Part shown: positions 18,069 to 26,843 of the stretch, in pieces | Position numbering within the stretch: the first letter of the stretch is position 1 | How the letters are laid out: every line of letters begins with the position of its first letter | Source: Mycobacterium noviomagense | GTDB lineage: Bacteria; Actinomycetota; Actinomycetes; Mycobacteriales; Mycobacteriaceae | DNA: 64,000 nt | Direction of reading: 5' to 3' | Assembly (NCBI RefSeq): GCF_010731635.1 | Contig: NZ_AP022583.1 | Span: 4,712,001 to 4,776,000 of the forward strand | Position numbers and translations under genes: made by a program | The notes under the pieces: generated by a model | Told to the model about the DNA's origin: nothing | What the model saw: only the letters and a program-made list of their open reading frames with translations | The model's database searches: none

Positions 18069-18166
18069 CCCTTTCCGCGAGCGTGCGCAAAATGCCAGCC
18101 GTATCGGCGTGTCGGCGTGCAAACACCTTCGTAAGCGGCAGACGTGAGGTGGCCCGCGGCCGCTGA
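18051..18166. repeat. 18-bp direct repeat pair around the MBL stop
   Basis: 18051-18068 and 18149-18166 match in 17 of 18 positions (GTGGCCCGCGGCC then A or G, then CTGA). The first copy is the last codons and stop of the MBL gene. The 80 bp between hold no gene. It looks like a small local duplication. Confidence 0.6.
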
Positions 18167-18170
18167 AGAC

Positions 18171-18902
18171 CTAGCGCCCGTCGAGGATGCGGCGTTTCTC
18201 CGCCTCGAACTCCGCTTCGGTCAAGGCGCCCGAATCCCGCAGCGCCGCCAAGTTTTTCAGTTGCTCGACGCGAACGCCTTCGTCGCTGGGTGCGTACAAG
18301 ACGTCGGGCGCAGACGTGGCGGCAGCCACCGGCTGTTCGGTCGCTACCCGGTGTGACCGCCGCCGAACCCGGGCCGACCACCACAGCGCGCAAACCAGGT
18401 TCACCAGGCCAAGCACGGCCAACAGGGCGAACACCCACACCAGCTGGCCGTGCGAACTCCGCTGACCGAATGCCAGTCGCGGGCTGATGAACCCGCCGAC
18501 TTGCCCGCTGGCTTTGACGTAGTAGGTGCCCTCGACCGGAACCTGCACCAACCACACCCGCCGATGTGCGTCATTGTTGATTGTCGTTGTACTGCCGAAG
18601 CTTTCGGTCACGGCCGGGTCCGCGACACCGGCGGGCGGGATGAGCGTCATCGTCAGCCGCGGCACCGGCAGGCCACTGCCGCTCGGACTCGAGATCACCC
18701 GAGTGTGGAAACTGACCGTGACCTCGCCCGCCGGCAACCGCAGGCTGCCCGACCCGGGGACAGGCACCTCGCCGTAGGCGTTGTATTTGTCCATCACGAA
18801 TGCGTTGAGCATCAGGGTGGCTATGACGCCGACGACACCCACCACCAGCGTGACGATCGACATGGTAAGCCCGATCCGGGTCGCGGCTTTTGCACCGGTC
18901 AT
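18171..18902 (-). CDS. Membrane protein with C-terminal SHOCT domain
   Basis: 243 aa. One hydrophobic helix near residues 13-36, an extracytoplasmic part with beta-rich sequence (about 45-140), a second helix near 150-172, then a cytoplasmic tail ending in a SHOCT motif ([18 protein letters not shown]). SHOCT modules are short oligomerisation elements often found on envelope proteins. No enzymatic motif is visible. Function unknown. Confidence 0.82.
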   Translation of the reverse strand: MTGAKAATRIGLTMSIVTLVVGVVGVIATLMLNAFVMDKYNAYGEVPVPGSGSLRLPAGEVTVSFHTRVISSPSGSGLPVPRLTMTLIPPAGVADPAVTESFGSTTTINNDAHRRVWLVQVPVEGTYYVKASGQVGGFISPRLAFGQRSSHGQLVWVFALLAVLGLVNLVCALWWSARVRRRSHRVATEQPVAAATSAPDVLYAPSDEGVRVEQLKNLAALRDSGALTEAEFEAEKRRILDGR

Positions 18903-19021
18903 CGCCGCAGTTTGTCACGGTTAGCCGAGCGCCGCTGCGCAGGCTACGTCCGCACCGCTTTTTCGTGCAGCCATGCGTGTGCGGCGTTATGGTTCGCCCC
19001 ATCCACACACAAGGAGCAGTC

Positions 19022-19978
19022 ATGGCCACCAATCTCGCGGTCACCGTGCCCGACCTGTCCGGGAAACTCGCCGTCGTCACCGGGTCGAACAGCGGCCTCG
19101 GTTTCGGCCTGACGCGTCGGCTGGCTGCGGCCGGCGCCGACGTCGTCATGGCGATCCGCAACCGCGCCAAAGGCGAGGCGGCGATCGCCGAAATCCGGGC
19201 GACGGTCCCCGACGCCAAGCTGACCATCAAAAACCTGGACCTGTCGTCGCTGGCCAGCGTCGCGGCGCTGGGCGAGGAGCTCAACGCCGAGGGCCGCCCC
19301 ATCGACATCCTGATCAACAACGCCGGCGTGATGACTCCACCGGAACGCGACACCACCGCCGACGGATTCGAATTGCAATTCGGCAGCAACCATCTCGGAC
19401 ATTTCGCACTGACCGGGCACGTCTTGCCGCTGTTGCGCGCCGCCGAGCATGCGCGCGTCGTCTCGCTGAGCAGCCTGGCCGCACGCCAAAGCGGCAAGAT
19501 CCACTTCGACGACTTGCAGTTCGAGAAGTCCTACGCGGCGATGCAGGCCTACGGTCAGTCGAAGCTGGCGGTGCTGATGTTCGCCCGTGAGCTCGACCGC
19601 CGCAGCCGCGAAGCCGGGTGGGGCATCATGTCCAACGCCGCGCACCCGGGTTTGACCAAAACCAACCTGCAGATCAGCGGCCCATCCCACGGTCGCTCCA
19701 AGCCGTCAGTGATGGAACGCTTGTACAAGCTGTCGTGGCAGCTGACGCCGTTTCTGTGGCAAGACATCGCCGAGGGAATCCTGCCCGCGCTCTATGCAGC
19801 GGTGTCGCCGGACGCCGAGGGTGGCGCCTTTTACGGACCTCGCGGTGTCTACGAACTTGCAGGCGGCGGAGTCAAACCGGCCAAGGTGCCTGCGCGGGCC
19901 CGCAACGACGCCGACAGTCGGCGGTTGTGGGAGATCTCCGAACAGCTCACCGGCGTCAGGTATCCAAATTCGAACTGA
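19022..19978 (+). CDS. SDR family oxidoreductase, Rv2263-like
   Basis: 318 aa short-chain dehydrogenase of the retinol-dehydrogenase-like type. Cofactor loop [11 protein letters not shown] (about residues 20-30), [13 protein letters not shown] and the catalytic YGQSK are intact. ATG 19022 follows AAGGAG by 5 bp. The paralogue at 40800-41594 has the same N-terminal and C-terminal blocks but lacks about 46 residues between the cofactor loop and NNAGV, so this copy is the reference. Substrate unknown, probably a hydrophobic alcohol or ketone. Confidence 0.9.
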   Translation: MATNLAVTVPDLSGKLAVVTGSNSGLGFGLTRRLAAAGADVVMAIRNRAKGEAAIAEIRATVPDAKLTIKNLDLSSLASVAALGEELNAEGRPIDILINNAGVMTPPERDTTADGFELQFGSNHLGHFALTGHVLPLLRAAEHARVVSLSSLAARQSGKIHFDDLQFEKSYAAMQAYGQSKLAVLMFARELDRRSREAGWGIMSNAAHPGLTKTNLQISGPSHGRSKPSVMERLYKLSWQLTPFLWQDIAEGILPALYAAVSPDAEGGAFYGPRGVYELAGGGVKPAKVPARARNDADSRRLWEISEQLTGVRYPNSN

Positions 19979-20104
19979 CCACCGGGCAACACGGCATCTC
20001 CCATATACCCGGAAAATGGCGATTCGTTTTGAGGGTAGGGCCCAGCGGGTAACGTCACCACCACGGGCCGGGCAAGTGTCATCACTCGACAGGGGGACAC
20101 GATC

Positions 20105-20551
20105 ATGACCGCTCACGAGGGCGAACAAGGCGACGGCGAAAAGCGCGACGAGGCACGCGACGACGCCGAGCAGCCACAAGAGGAATCCGATCAGTCGGAG
20201 TCGTCCGACGAGGGCAAGCAAGATTCAGATCGGCCTGAGCCGTCCGAAGAGGGCAAGAAAGAAGTCAAGCGGATGGCGAGCGCCTACGAAGACCGCCCAA
20301 CAGCGGTGATGCCCGGCACGGACAAGACGATCACCGGCACGGCGGTCCACGAGTGGCTCGACGACGAGGGCAACCCGAAATTCGGCGACCCGGATGAGCA
20401 CCCCTTCGCAGAAGACAGCGGTCAAGAGGGCGACCAGAAGGACGGCGACCAGAAGGACGGCGACCAGCAGGAGGGCGACGAGAAGGAGACCGCGGAAGCG
20501 GCCGATAGCTCCGAGGACCGCCCCGACCAGGAGCGCGAGCCCTCGAACTAG
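20105..20551 (+). CDS. Highly acidic, repeat-containing hypothetical protein
   Basis: 148 aa, nearly all Asp, Glu, Gln, Lys, Ser and Gly, with no hydrophobic core at either end: an intrinsically disordered protein. A short central part (YEDRPTAVMPGTDKTITG, then VHEWLDDEGNP) is the only region that looks foldable. The C-terminal part is a DNA tandem repeat giving GDQKDGDQKDGDQQEGDEKE. A purine-rich CAGGGGG lies upstream. It converges with, and overlaps by 4 bp, the Hsp70-like gene. Function unknown. Confidence 0.7.
   Translation: MTAHEGEQGDGEKRDEARDDAEQPQEESDQSESSDEGKQDSDRPEPSEEGKKEVKRMASAYEDRPTAVMPGTDKTITGTAVHEWLDDEGNPKFGDPDEHPFAEDSGQEGDQKDGDQKDGDQQEGDEKETAEAADSSEDRPDQEREPSN
20429..20488 (+). 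repeat. Four 15-bp tandem repeats inside the acidic gene
   Basis: Unit GGCGACCAGAAGGAC at 20429, 20444, 20459 and 20474; the first two are identical and the last two differ by a few bases. In-frame, so copy number can change without a frameshift. Confidence 0.85.
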
Positions 20552-22308
20552 CCGGCTTGTCCGCCGGAACCCGGTCCCGGCTGCAGGAATCCCGGAACAC
20601 CCGGAATTCTCGGGATAGCCGGAGCTACTGGCGCTGGAGCCGACGTCGTCGTCGGCGCCTGAGTAGTTGTGGCTGTCGAGGGCTGGGTAGTCGTCGGTTG
20701 TGTTGTCGTCGGTTGTGTTGTCGTCGACTGCGTTGACGACGGCGGTGTGGTCGTCGACTCCGTTGACGACGGACTCGACGATGACTGGGTCACCGTCGTG
20801 GTGTCGGTGCTGGAGCTTTCGGTCGAGGGAGCCGATGTTCCCGTCGACTGCGGCGTCGTGCTCACGCTGGGTGACGGCGTCGTCGGAGCGCCGCCGCCGG
20901 AGGTGTGCCGCAGCGCAATCATGATCGCCGCGGCCAACGCCAGCACCACCAGAGCCGTGCCTATGACCAGCACCGCCGGCCGTCGATACCACGGGACGAC
21001 GGGTCGGCGGGGTTCGGCCGGGCGTTGCGGGCGGTCGATCCGTGGCGGCTGTGCGGTCGCCGGACTGACGTTGTGCGGTGCCGGGTATTCACCGGTGCTG
21101 ATCGGCATGATGCCCGAATCGTCGTCGGCCTCTGACCACGCGAGCGCCGGCGCGCCGCCGGACTCGGGCGCGGCCTCGGCCATCATCGTTGGATCCGCCG
21201 CCTCCGCGAAGGGATCCACTGCCGCTGCCATCGTGGGAGCCACTGCCGTTGGACTGTCGTCGGCTGGGCCACGCGCGGCCCGCAGCGCCGCGCCGATCGC
21301 CGCCGTCAGGTGCGGCCGCGGTGCGGTGATGACGGGTACCCGCAGCTGCGACAGTGCAGTGGTGACGGCCGGGATATTGGCTCCACCGCCCACCGCGGCG
21401 ACTGCGGCGAGATCGGCGCCAATTCCGTTGCCTGCCATGGTTTGTCGGATCGCGGCGACAAAACCGTCCAGTGGCTGGCGGATCACGTCGTCGAGCTCGG
21501 CCCGGGTCACCTGGATGTCGCCGCTGAACCCGGGCAACTCGGCCGACAGCGTGGCTACCGTGCTGGACGACAGCTGTTCCTTGGCGCTTCGGCATTGCGA
21601 CCGCAGCCGGGTCAGCGAGCCGATCGCTGAGGTGCCCGCGGTGTCGAACGAACCCTCCGCCGACAGGGTGGCCACAACATGGTTCAGCAGCGCCTGGTCG
21701 ATCTGGTCACCGGAGAAGTCGCTGTGTCGCACGGTGGGAACGACAGGCTGGTAACCGTTGGCGGCGTCGACCAGGCTGAGGCTGGTGCCGGTGCCGCCGA
21801 AGTCGCACACCGCGATGACCCCGCGGGCCGGCAGGCCGGGGTTGGCCTGCAGCGCGACGAGCGCCGCGGCCGCATCTGACGCCAGCACAACCGGCTGCGG
21901 GCCACGTGACCATTCGGCGACACGGCTCAACGCGGCCCGCAACGCCTCCACGGCGGGCGGCGCCCAGTGCGCCGGGTAGCTCACCGCCACAGCCTCCGGC
22001 AGCGCCCGTCCGCCGGTTGCGGTGTAGGCCAGTACGCGTAGCGCGTCGGCGACCAGCGTCTCCGGTCGGTGTGTCGAGCCGTCGGCTGCCACGATCCCGG
22101 CCGGATCTCCGATCTTGTCGACGAAGTCGGTGATCACCAGGCCGGGCTCGGTGAGGTTTGGGTTTTCCGCTGGCACACCGACTTCGGGCGGACGACCCCG
22201 ATACAGCGTCAGCACCGGTTTACGGGTGACGGCACGGTCGGCGGTGACCGCGGCCAGGTTGGTGGCACCTATCGACAGGCCTACCGCCGGGCGTTCTCCG
22301 TTTGCCAT
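20548..22308 (-). CDS. Hsp70-like membrane protein with Thr/Ser/Pro-rich tail, Rv2264c-like
   Basis: 586 aa. The N-terminal actin/Hsp70-like ATPase fold shows phosphate loop 1 (VGLSIGATNLAAV), phosphate loop 2 (AVCDFGGTGTSLSLVD) and the adenosine motif AVGGGANIPAV. A linker follows, then one transmembrane helix (about residues 452-475), then a low-complexity Thr/Ser/Pro tail with TTTQP repeats that would be outside the membrane and may be glycosylated. It resembles Rv2264c. A cytoplasmic ATPase coupled to an envelope tail suggests a sensor or cell-wall role, which is inference. Confidence 0.88.
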   Translation of the reverse strand: MANGERPAVGLSIGATNLAAVTADRAVTRKPVLTLYRGRPPEVGVPAENPNLTEPGLVITDFVDKIGDPAGIVAADGSTHRPETLVADALRVLAYTATGGRALPEAVAVSYPAHWAPPAVEALRAALSRVAEWSRGPQPVVLASDAAAALVALQANPGLPARGVIAVCDFGGTGTSLSLVDAANGYQPVVPTVRHSDFSGDQIDQALLNHVVATLSAEGSFDTAGTSAIGSLTRLRSQCRSAKEQLSSSTVATLSAELPGFSGDIQVTRAELDDVIRQPLDGFVAAIRQTMAGNGIGADLAAVAAVGGGANIPAVTTALSQLRVPVITAPRPHLTAAIGAALRAARGPADDSPTAVAPTMAAAVDPFAEAADPTMMAEAAPESGGAPALAWSEADDDSGIMPISTGEYPAPHNVSPATAQPPRIDRPQRPAEPRRPVVPWYRRPAVLVIGTALVVLALAAAIMIALRHTSGGGAPTTPSPSVSTTPQSTGTSAPSTESSSTDTTTVTQSSSSPSSTESTTTPPSSTQSTTTQPTTTQPTTTQPSTATTTQAPTTTSAPAPVAPAIPRIPGVPGFLQPGPGSGGQAG

Positions 22309-22390
22309 CTCTTCCTATCCAGTCGTGGGCATGCCGCCGCACACCGGCCACCAATTTATAGGCAGCGCTGCTGGGCACTGCACGGGCGCG

Positions 22391-23464
22391 TCAGCGAATG
22401 GTGCCGGCCCCGGCGATCAGCGGAAGGTCCAGCGCGGTGACCCAACCGGGAGACAAGTCGTTGACCGCCGGGACAGCGTTGAGTGCACGCATTCCCGTGG
22501 CCAGGCATCCGGCTGTGGCGGCGTCACGCCCGGATCCGTCGGTGAACCGAAACGCGGTCTCCTGGGAGACGCTTGGCGTTCCGTCGATGTCCACGCGGTA
22601 GACGTCGTCCTGGGTTCCTTTGGGCCAGTCGGGCGCGGCGTCGTGACCGATGCGGTTGACGTGTTCAAGCTGGATGCGGGTTTTGCCCTGGTAGACGCCG
22701 TTGATGGTGAACCGGACCGCCGCGACTTGTCCGGCTTTGATGACGCCCTTCGCCGTCTTGCGCTCGGTGGGAGTCACCCACTTGTCCCAGGTGGTGGTGA
22801 TCTCGTCGAGCATGATGCCGGCGGCGTGGGCGATCATCGGGACCGTGGCGCCCCAGGCGAAGACCAGCACGTCGGGGTTTTGCAGCACCGGCTGGAATTC
22901 GGGTTCGCGGCCGATGCCCATCTCGTTTTCGTAGTCGCCGGTGTAGTTGGTGTAGTCGAGCAGCTCGGAGGCTTTGACCTTGCGCACTTCTGAGCACACC
23001 CCCATCAGCGTCATCGGCAACAGGTCATTGGCGAAACCGGGGTCGATCCCGGTGGTGAAACACGACGACTCCCCCAGCTCGCAGGCCTCCGTGATCGGCT
23101 GAATCCAGCTGGGCGGGTTCAGGTGCATGGTCGGCCACACCCAGGGCGTCATCGCGGTGGAGCACACGTCGATTCCGGCCCGCAGGAACCGGGTCATCAG
23201 CGCGATGTTGTCCTGGGCATGCGCTGCCGTGGGACCGTAGTGCACCAGCGCGTCGGGCTTGAGCGCGATCAGCGCGTCGACGTCGTCGGTGGCGGTGATG
23301 CCGACGGGTTCAGGCAGGCCGCAGATCTCGCCGACATCGCGGCCCACCTTGGCGGGGTTGCTGACGCCGACCCCCACCAGCTCGAACAGCGGGTGCTTGA
23401 CGATCTCGGCGATCACCAGCTTGCCGACGAAGCCGGTACCCCACACCACGACGCGTTTGGACAT
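22391..23464 (-). CDS. NAD(P)-binding dehydrogenase, DapB-like family
   Basis: 357 aa. The N-terminal Rossmann motif VVWGTGFVGKLVIAEI (about residues 5-20) is of the dihydrodipicolinate reductase N-domain type; the central part has TGIDPGFANDLLPM. The length and these motifs match the actinobacterial family often called dihydrodipicolinate reductase or 2,4-diaminopentanoate dehydrogenase-like, which is much longer than real DapB (about 250 aa). So it is unlikely to make lysine. Substrate unknown. Confidence 0.82.
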   Translation of the reverse strand: MSKRVVVWGTGFVGKLVIAEIVKHPLFELVGVGVSNPAKVGRDVGEICGLPEPVGITATDDVDALIALKPDALVHYGPTAAHAQDNIALMTRFLRAGIDVCSTAMTPWVWPTMHLNPPSWIQPITEACELGESSCFTTGIDPGFANDLLPMTLMGVCSEVRKVKASELLDYTNYTGDYENEMGIGREPEFQPVLQNPDVLVFAWGATVPMIAHAAGIMLDEITTTWDKWVTPTERKTAKGVIKAGQVAAVRFTINGVYQGKTRIQLEHVNRIGHDAAPDWPKGTQDDVYRVDIDGTPSVSQETAFRFTDGSGRDAATAGCLATGMRALNAVPAVNDLSPGWVTALDLPLIAGAGTIR

Positions 23465-23519
23465 CAGCCGCCTTCCGTCTCGCCACCCCGATCACCCTAA
23501 GCGGGCGGCCCCGGCGACG

Positions 23520-23882
23520 GGCCGGAGTCAGCGCGAACGTCATCCGGGACAGCATCCCGTCGCGCAGCGTCACCGTATGCAGCATGATCGCCGAAACGTG
23601 CGCGGCGATCACCACCAAGAGGGCATAGGCGACAATCGAATGGCCCTGCCGCAGTAGCCAAAACAAGTGGGCGTCAAACGGCGCGATGCGCGGAAGGCGC
23701 ACCGATCCGAGCACGACGACCGGGCCGCCGCCGGCCGACAGCATGGCCCACCCGATGAGCGGCTGGATCGCCAGCAACGCGTACAGCGAGACGTCGGACA
23801 CGACGACAAGCCTGCGTTCCAGCGGCCCCACGGTGCTCGGCAGGGCCGGGGTCCGATAAGTCAGCCGGTTGCCAATGCGGAC
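23520..23882 (-). pseudogene. Cytochrome b561 family remnant, N-terminus lost
   Basis: About 121 codons show a cytochrome b561-type membrane protein: LYALLAIQPLIGWAMLSAGG, then heme-ligand-type His in FDAHLFWLLRQGHS and VIAAHVSAIMLH, ending RDGMLSRMTFAL. A complete protein needs about 55-60 more N-terminal residues with the first two helices and their His. These are missing, and upstream in the same frame one reads antisense catalase sequence. Its frame runs into the DapB-like gene without a proper end. Confidence 0.72.
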
Positions 23883-23897
23883 CAAGGGCCCGCGCGG

Positions 23898-24086
23898 TTG
23901 ACGCCGCAAGTGCTCATCGACGGTTTTGCCAAGGTATTCGGCCGGCAATCTGGCTTCCGCAAGAATCACGCCAAGGGCCTCGCGGTTGCCGGCTACTTCG
24001 ACGGCAACGGCGACGGCGCCGAGCTGTCCAAGGCGGCGGTGTTTCGATCCGCGCGCACCCCGGTGATCGGTCGATTCTCGCTCGCC
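23898..24086 (+). pseudogene. Catalase-family peroxidase remnant
   Basis: About 63 codons resemble the start of the small heme catalase/SrpA-type peroxidases: VLIDGFAKVFGRQSGFRKNH, then KGLAVAGYFDGNGDG and ARTPVIGRFSLA. Both the signal peptide before it and the roughly 250 residues after it are absent, and the frame ends at 24158 in unrelated sequence. It begins within 16 bp of the truncated end of the cytochrome b561 remnant on the other strand. Confidence 0.72.
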
Positions 24087-24280
24087 CAGTACCGTCTACG
24101 GCCCTTGGGCGGCGTCGGTTCAACCGCAGGTCACTGCGGCGGTGACGTTCATCGATAGATCATTGCCGGTTTCGCGAACATTCAGCTTGCCGTCGTCTCC
24201 TCGGCCGGGACGGCCATGCGAGCTTACTTTGCGAAAACACGCAGATACGGCGGCGCCTCGTGCCACGATGTAACACCACT

Positions 24281-24694
24281 ATGACCAGTCCACCGTCACC
24301 ACAGGGGCCGTGGAGCAAGCGTCGCACTGGGGCCTCCATCGTGTTCGGGATAGCCGTCGCGTTCTCAGCCGTCGCGGCCGTCGGCGGAGGCACTGCCGGC
24401 GGTGCCGCAGCGGATCGCCCGCTTTCCCCACCGAGCGACGAAACGATCCGCTACCAAGTCAGCGGCAGCCCGGGTGCGGCCGAATACGTCACCTACGCGA
24501 TCGAGTCCCACCAGCAGTACGAACCGAATGTGCCCTTGCCCTGGACGAAGCAGTTCCGCGCACCGATCGGTCGAGTGTATGTACTCAGCGCACAAGGCCC
24601 TGGGTCGATGACCTGCACCATCTCGATCAACGGCACAGTGGTGAGCACCATGACAGCCACGGGCGCGCCGGCCAGAGCCGCCTGTTCGCACTAG
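24281..24694 (+). CDS. MmpS family membrane protein
   Basis: 137 aa. A short cytoplasmic start, one transmembrane helix (about residues 17-40) and an extracytoplasmic beta domain with IRYQVSGSPGAAEYVTY and SMTCTISINGTVVSTMTATG, which match the MmpS pattern. MmpS proteins usually work with an MmpL transporter in siderophore or lipid export. No MmpL gene is in this window, so this is an orphan copy. ATG 24281 is preferred over 24260, as it begins the usual short pre-helix segment. Confidence 0.82.
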   Translation: MTSPPSPQGPWSKRRTGASIVFGIAVAFSAVAAVGGGTAGGAAADRPLSPPSDETIRYQVSGSPGAAEYVTYAIESHQQYEPNVPLPWTKQFRAPIGRVYVLSAQGPGSMTCTISINGTVVSTMTATGAPARAACSH

Positions 24695-24740
24695 CCTCCT
24701 CTGCTAGGCGCGGGCGCGCCGCCAGGCCATACTCGCGGAT

Positions 24741-24959
24741 ATGGCTTTCAAAGTGTGGCTTCGCGACGACGACCCCGCGGACCGTGGCGACAGCGACGTA
24801 TACGAGTTCCTCAGCGGGGGCGTCCTCGGTGTTCACTACGCCGAACCGGGCCGCTGGTCCGACTACTATCCTCCTGCTGTCTGGACCCGCATCGCAGCCG
24901 AGCCCAACCACCGGCCCGGCGAGCCGCTGGACCGCTCCATCGGACCGGACTTCGACTGA
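24741..24959 (+). CDS. Small conserved-type hypothetical protein
   Basis: 72 aa, acidic, with FKVWLRDDDPADRGDSDVYE and a Trp/Tyr-rich middle (GRWSDYYPPAVW). No membrane segment or known motif. Codon bias looks like a real gene, and it fills the space between mmpS and CYP124 in the same direction. Function unknown. Confidence 0.55.
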   Translation: MAFKVWLRDDDPADRGDSDVYEFLSGGVLGVHYAEPGRWSDYYPPAVWTRIAAEPNHRPGEPLDRSIGPDFD

Positions 24960-25030
24960 ACGGTCGACTGCCTTCGCCTCCGACATCCGACAATGGCGGT
25001 TAGGCTCGCGACAGTAATTTCCTCATCGAC

Positions 25031-25089
25031 GGAGGGCAGTCGCCATCGGTATTGCGACTCGAATCAACGGCACGGCGCCGCCTGAGGTG
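25031..25089 (+). promoter_or_regulatory. Ribosome site and possible ATC start for CYP124
   Basis: GGAGGG at 25031-25036 lies 8 nt before an in-frame ATC (25045). Reading from ATC gives GIATRINGTAPPEVPLADID, matching the M. tuberculosis CYP124 N-terminus as I remember it. The first canonical start is GTG 25087, which has no ribosome site; TAA at 25015-25017 closes the frame upstream. Confidence 0.5.
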
Positions 25090-26328
25090 CCGCTCGCCGA
25101 CATCGACCTGAGCTCATGGGAATTCTGGGCGTATGACGACGACGTTCGCGACGGAGCGTTCGCCACGCTGCGACGTGAGGCGCCGATCTCGTTTTGGGGC
25201 GAACCGGTCCAGCCCGGATTCGAAGAAGGCGCCGGGCATTGGGCGCTGACCAAGTTCGACGACGTGTTCTATGCCAGCCGGCATCCGGAGACTTTCAGCT
25301 CGTATCCCAACATCACGATCAACGACCAGCCGCCGGAAGTCGCCGAATTCTTCGGCTCGATGATCGCGCTGGACGACCCGCGGCACCAGCGGCTGCGCTC
25401 GATTGTCAGCAGAGCCTTCACGCCCAAAGTGGTGGCGCGCACCGAAGCATCGGTACGCGAGCGGGCGCACCGACTCGTCGAGTCGCTGATCGCCAACCAC
25501 CCCGACGGCAAAGGCGAGGTGGTCGGTGAGCTGGCCGGGCCGCTGCCGTTGCAGGTGATCTGCGACATGATGGGCATCCCCGAGGAGGACCATCAGCGAA
25601 TCTTCCACTGGACCAACGTGATTCTCGGTTTCGGCGACCCGGATCTGGCAACCGATTTCGAAGAGTTCACCACGGTGTCGTTGGAGATCGGCGCGTACGC
25701 CACCGCGCTCGCCGAAGACCGCCGAGTCAACCCGCGCGACGACCTGACAACGAGCCTGGTGCAGGCCGAGGTCGACGGCGAGCGGTTGACGTCGGCCGAG
25801 ATCGCGTCGTTCTTTATCCTGCTGACGGTGGCCGGCAACGAGACGACCCGCAACGCGATCAGCCACGGGGTGCTGGCGCTGACCCGCTATCCCGAAGAAA
25901 AGGCGAAGTGGTGGGCCGACTTCGACGGTTTGACGCATTCGGCGGTCGAGGAGATCGTTCGATGGGCCTCGCCGGTGATCTACATGCGGCGCACGCTGAC
26001 TCACAACATCGAATTGCGCGGTGTGCCGATGGCGGCCGGCGACAAAGTCACGCTGTGGTACTGCTCGGCCAACCGCGACGAGTCGAAGTTCGCCGACCCG
26101 TGGACCTTCGACGTGACGCGCGACCCGAACCCGCACGTCGGCTTCGGCGGTGGCGGTGCACATTTCTGCCTGGGCGCCAACCTGGCGCGCCGCGAAATCA
26201 GCGTCATGTTCGACGAGCTGCACCGCGAGATACCGGACATCGTCGCGACCGAGGAACCGGCGCGTCTGCTCTCGCCGTTCATCCACGGCATCAAGACGCT
26301 GCCCGTCGCCTGGACACCGCCGAGCTGA
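25087..26328 (+). CDS. cyp124: Cytochrome P450 CYP124
   Basis: 413 aa from the first canonical start (427 aa if translation begins at ATC 25045). CYP124 omega-hydroxylates methyl-branched lipids and the side chain of cholesterol-type sterols. The I-helix AGNETTRNAISHG, ExxR in EEIVRW and the heme loop FGGGGAHFCLGANLARRE with Cys361 are intact. Large blocks (FSSYPNITINDQ, LDDPRHQRLRSIVSRAFTPK, HWTNVILGFGDPDLATDF) match Rv2266 from memory. It stands alone after a 72-aa gene. Confidence 0.93.
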   Translation: MPLADIDLSSWEFWAYDDDVRDGAFATLRREAPISFWGEPVQPGFEEGAGHWALTKFDDVFYASRHPETFSSYPNITINDQPPEVAEFFGSMIALDDPRHQRLRSIVSRAFTPKVVARTEASVRERAHRLVESLIANHPDGKGEVVGELAGPLPLQVICDMMGIPEEDHQRIFHWTNVILGFGDPDLATDFEEFTTVSLEIGAYATALAEDRRVNPRDDLTTSLVQAEVDGERLTSAEIASFFILLTVAGNETTRNAISHGVLALTRYPEEKAKWWADFDGLTHSAVEEIVRWASPVIYMRRTLTHNIELRGVPMAAGDKVTLWYCSANRDESKFADPWTFDVTRDPNPHVGFGGGGAHFCLGANLARREISVMFDELHREIPDIVATEEPARLLSPFIHGIKTLPVAWTPPS

Positions 26329-26401
26329 AGTGGCTTGCTGTTGCGCGCAATGACGTCGACGATGGCCGACTGACAGCGGTGGGCTTACCGCACCACGGTC
26401 A

Positions 26402-26689
26402 TCAAAACCCGGGCGGCGGTGGCGGTGCAGGCGGCGGCGGTGCAGGCGGTGGCGGCGCCGGCGGTGGCGGCGGCCCGAACGGACCACCCGGTGCCGGCGG
26501 TGGGGGCGCCGGCGGTGGCGGTGGCGGCGCAAATAGACCACCCGGCCCGGGCGGCGGCGGCCCGGGCTGACCCGGCCCCGGCGGCGGCGGAGGTGGGTCC
26601 GCATTCGCCACAGCGACACCGAAGCCCGCTGCGGCCATGCCAAGGGCACCCGCGAGCAATGAACCCGCTATTGCCTGTTTGATTTTCAT
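26402..26689 (-). CDS. Secreted proline-rich protein
   Basis: 95 aa. A Sec signal peptide (MKIKQAIAGSLLAGALGMAA, cleavage probably after VANADP) is followed by about 65 residues that are almost only Pro, Gly and Ala with a few Phe and Leu. No folded domain. Likely an exported, extended cell-wall peptide. The DNA is a string of GGCGGCGGTG-like units, so slippage can change its length. Confidence 0.75.
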   Translation of the reverse strand: MKIKQAIAGSLLAGALGMAAAGFGVAVANADPPPPPPGPGQPGPPPPGPGGLFAPPPPPPAPPPPAPGGPFGPPPPPAPPPPAPPPPAPPPPPGF

Positions 26690-26843
26690 ACTTGACGCCT
26701 TTCTCCTGCGTGGTAGTCGGTTTGGTTACCGGCGGCACGACACGGATACCGCGAGCGGCGGTGGCCGTGCCGGGCCTCGGCGCGAAGCGCGCTGGTGGGC
26801 CCGGCCAGAAGTGATGTGATCGTCCTCTCCGCTGCGGATGGGA

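Noticed and set aside
20429..20488. Tandem repeats as a CRISPR array
   Set aside because: Units are 15 bp, contiguous, without spacers and in coding frame.
20669..21754. 361-codon plus frame opposite the Hsp70-like gene
   Set aside because: Val/Cys/Asp repeats are the complement of the Thr-rich tail; not a gene.
24310..25017. 235-codon plus frame overlapping mmpS and the 72-aa gene
   Set aside because: Arg/Ser-rich shadow, out of frame with two better-supported genes.
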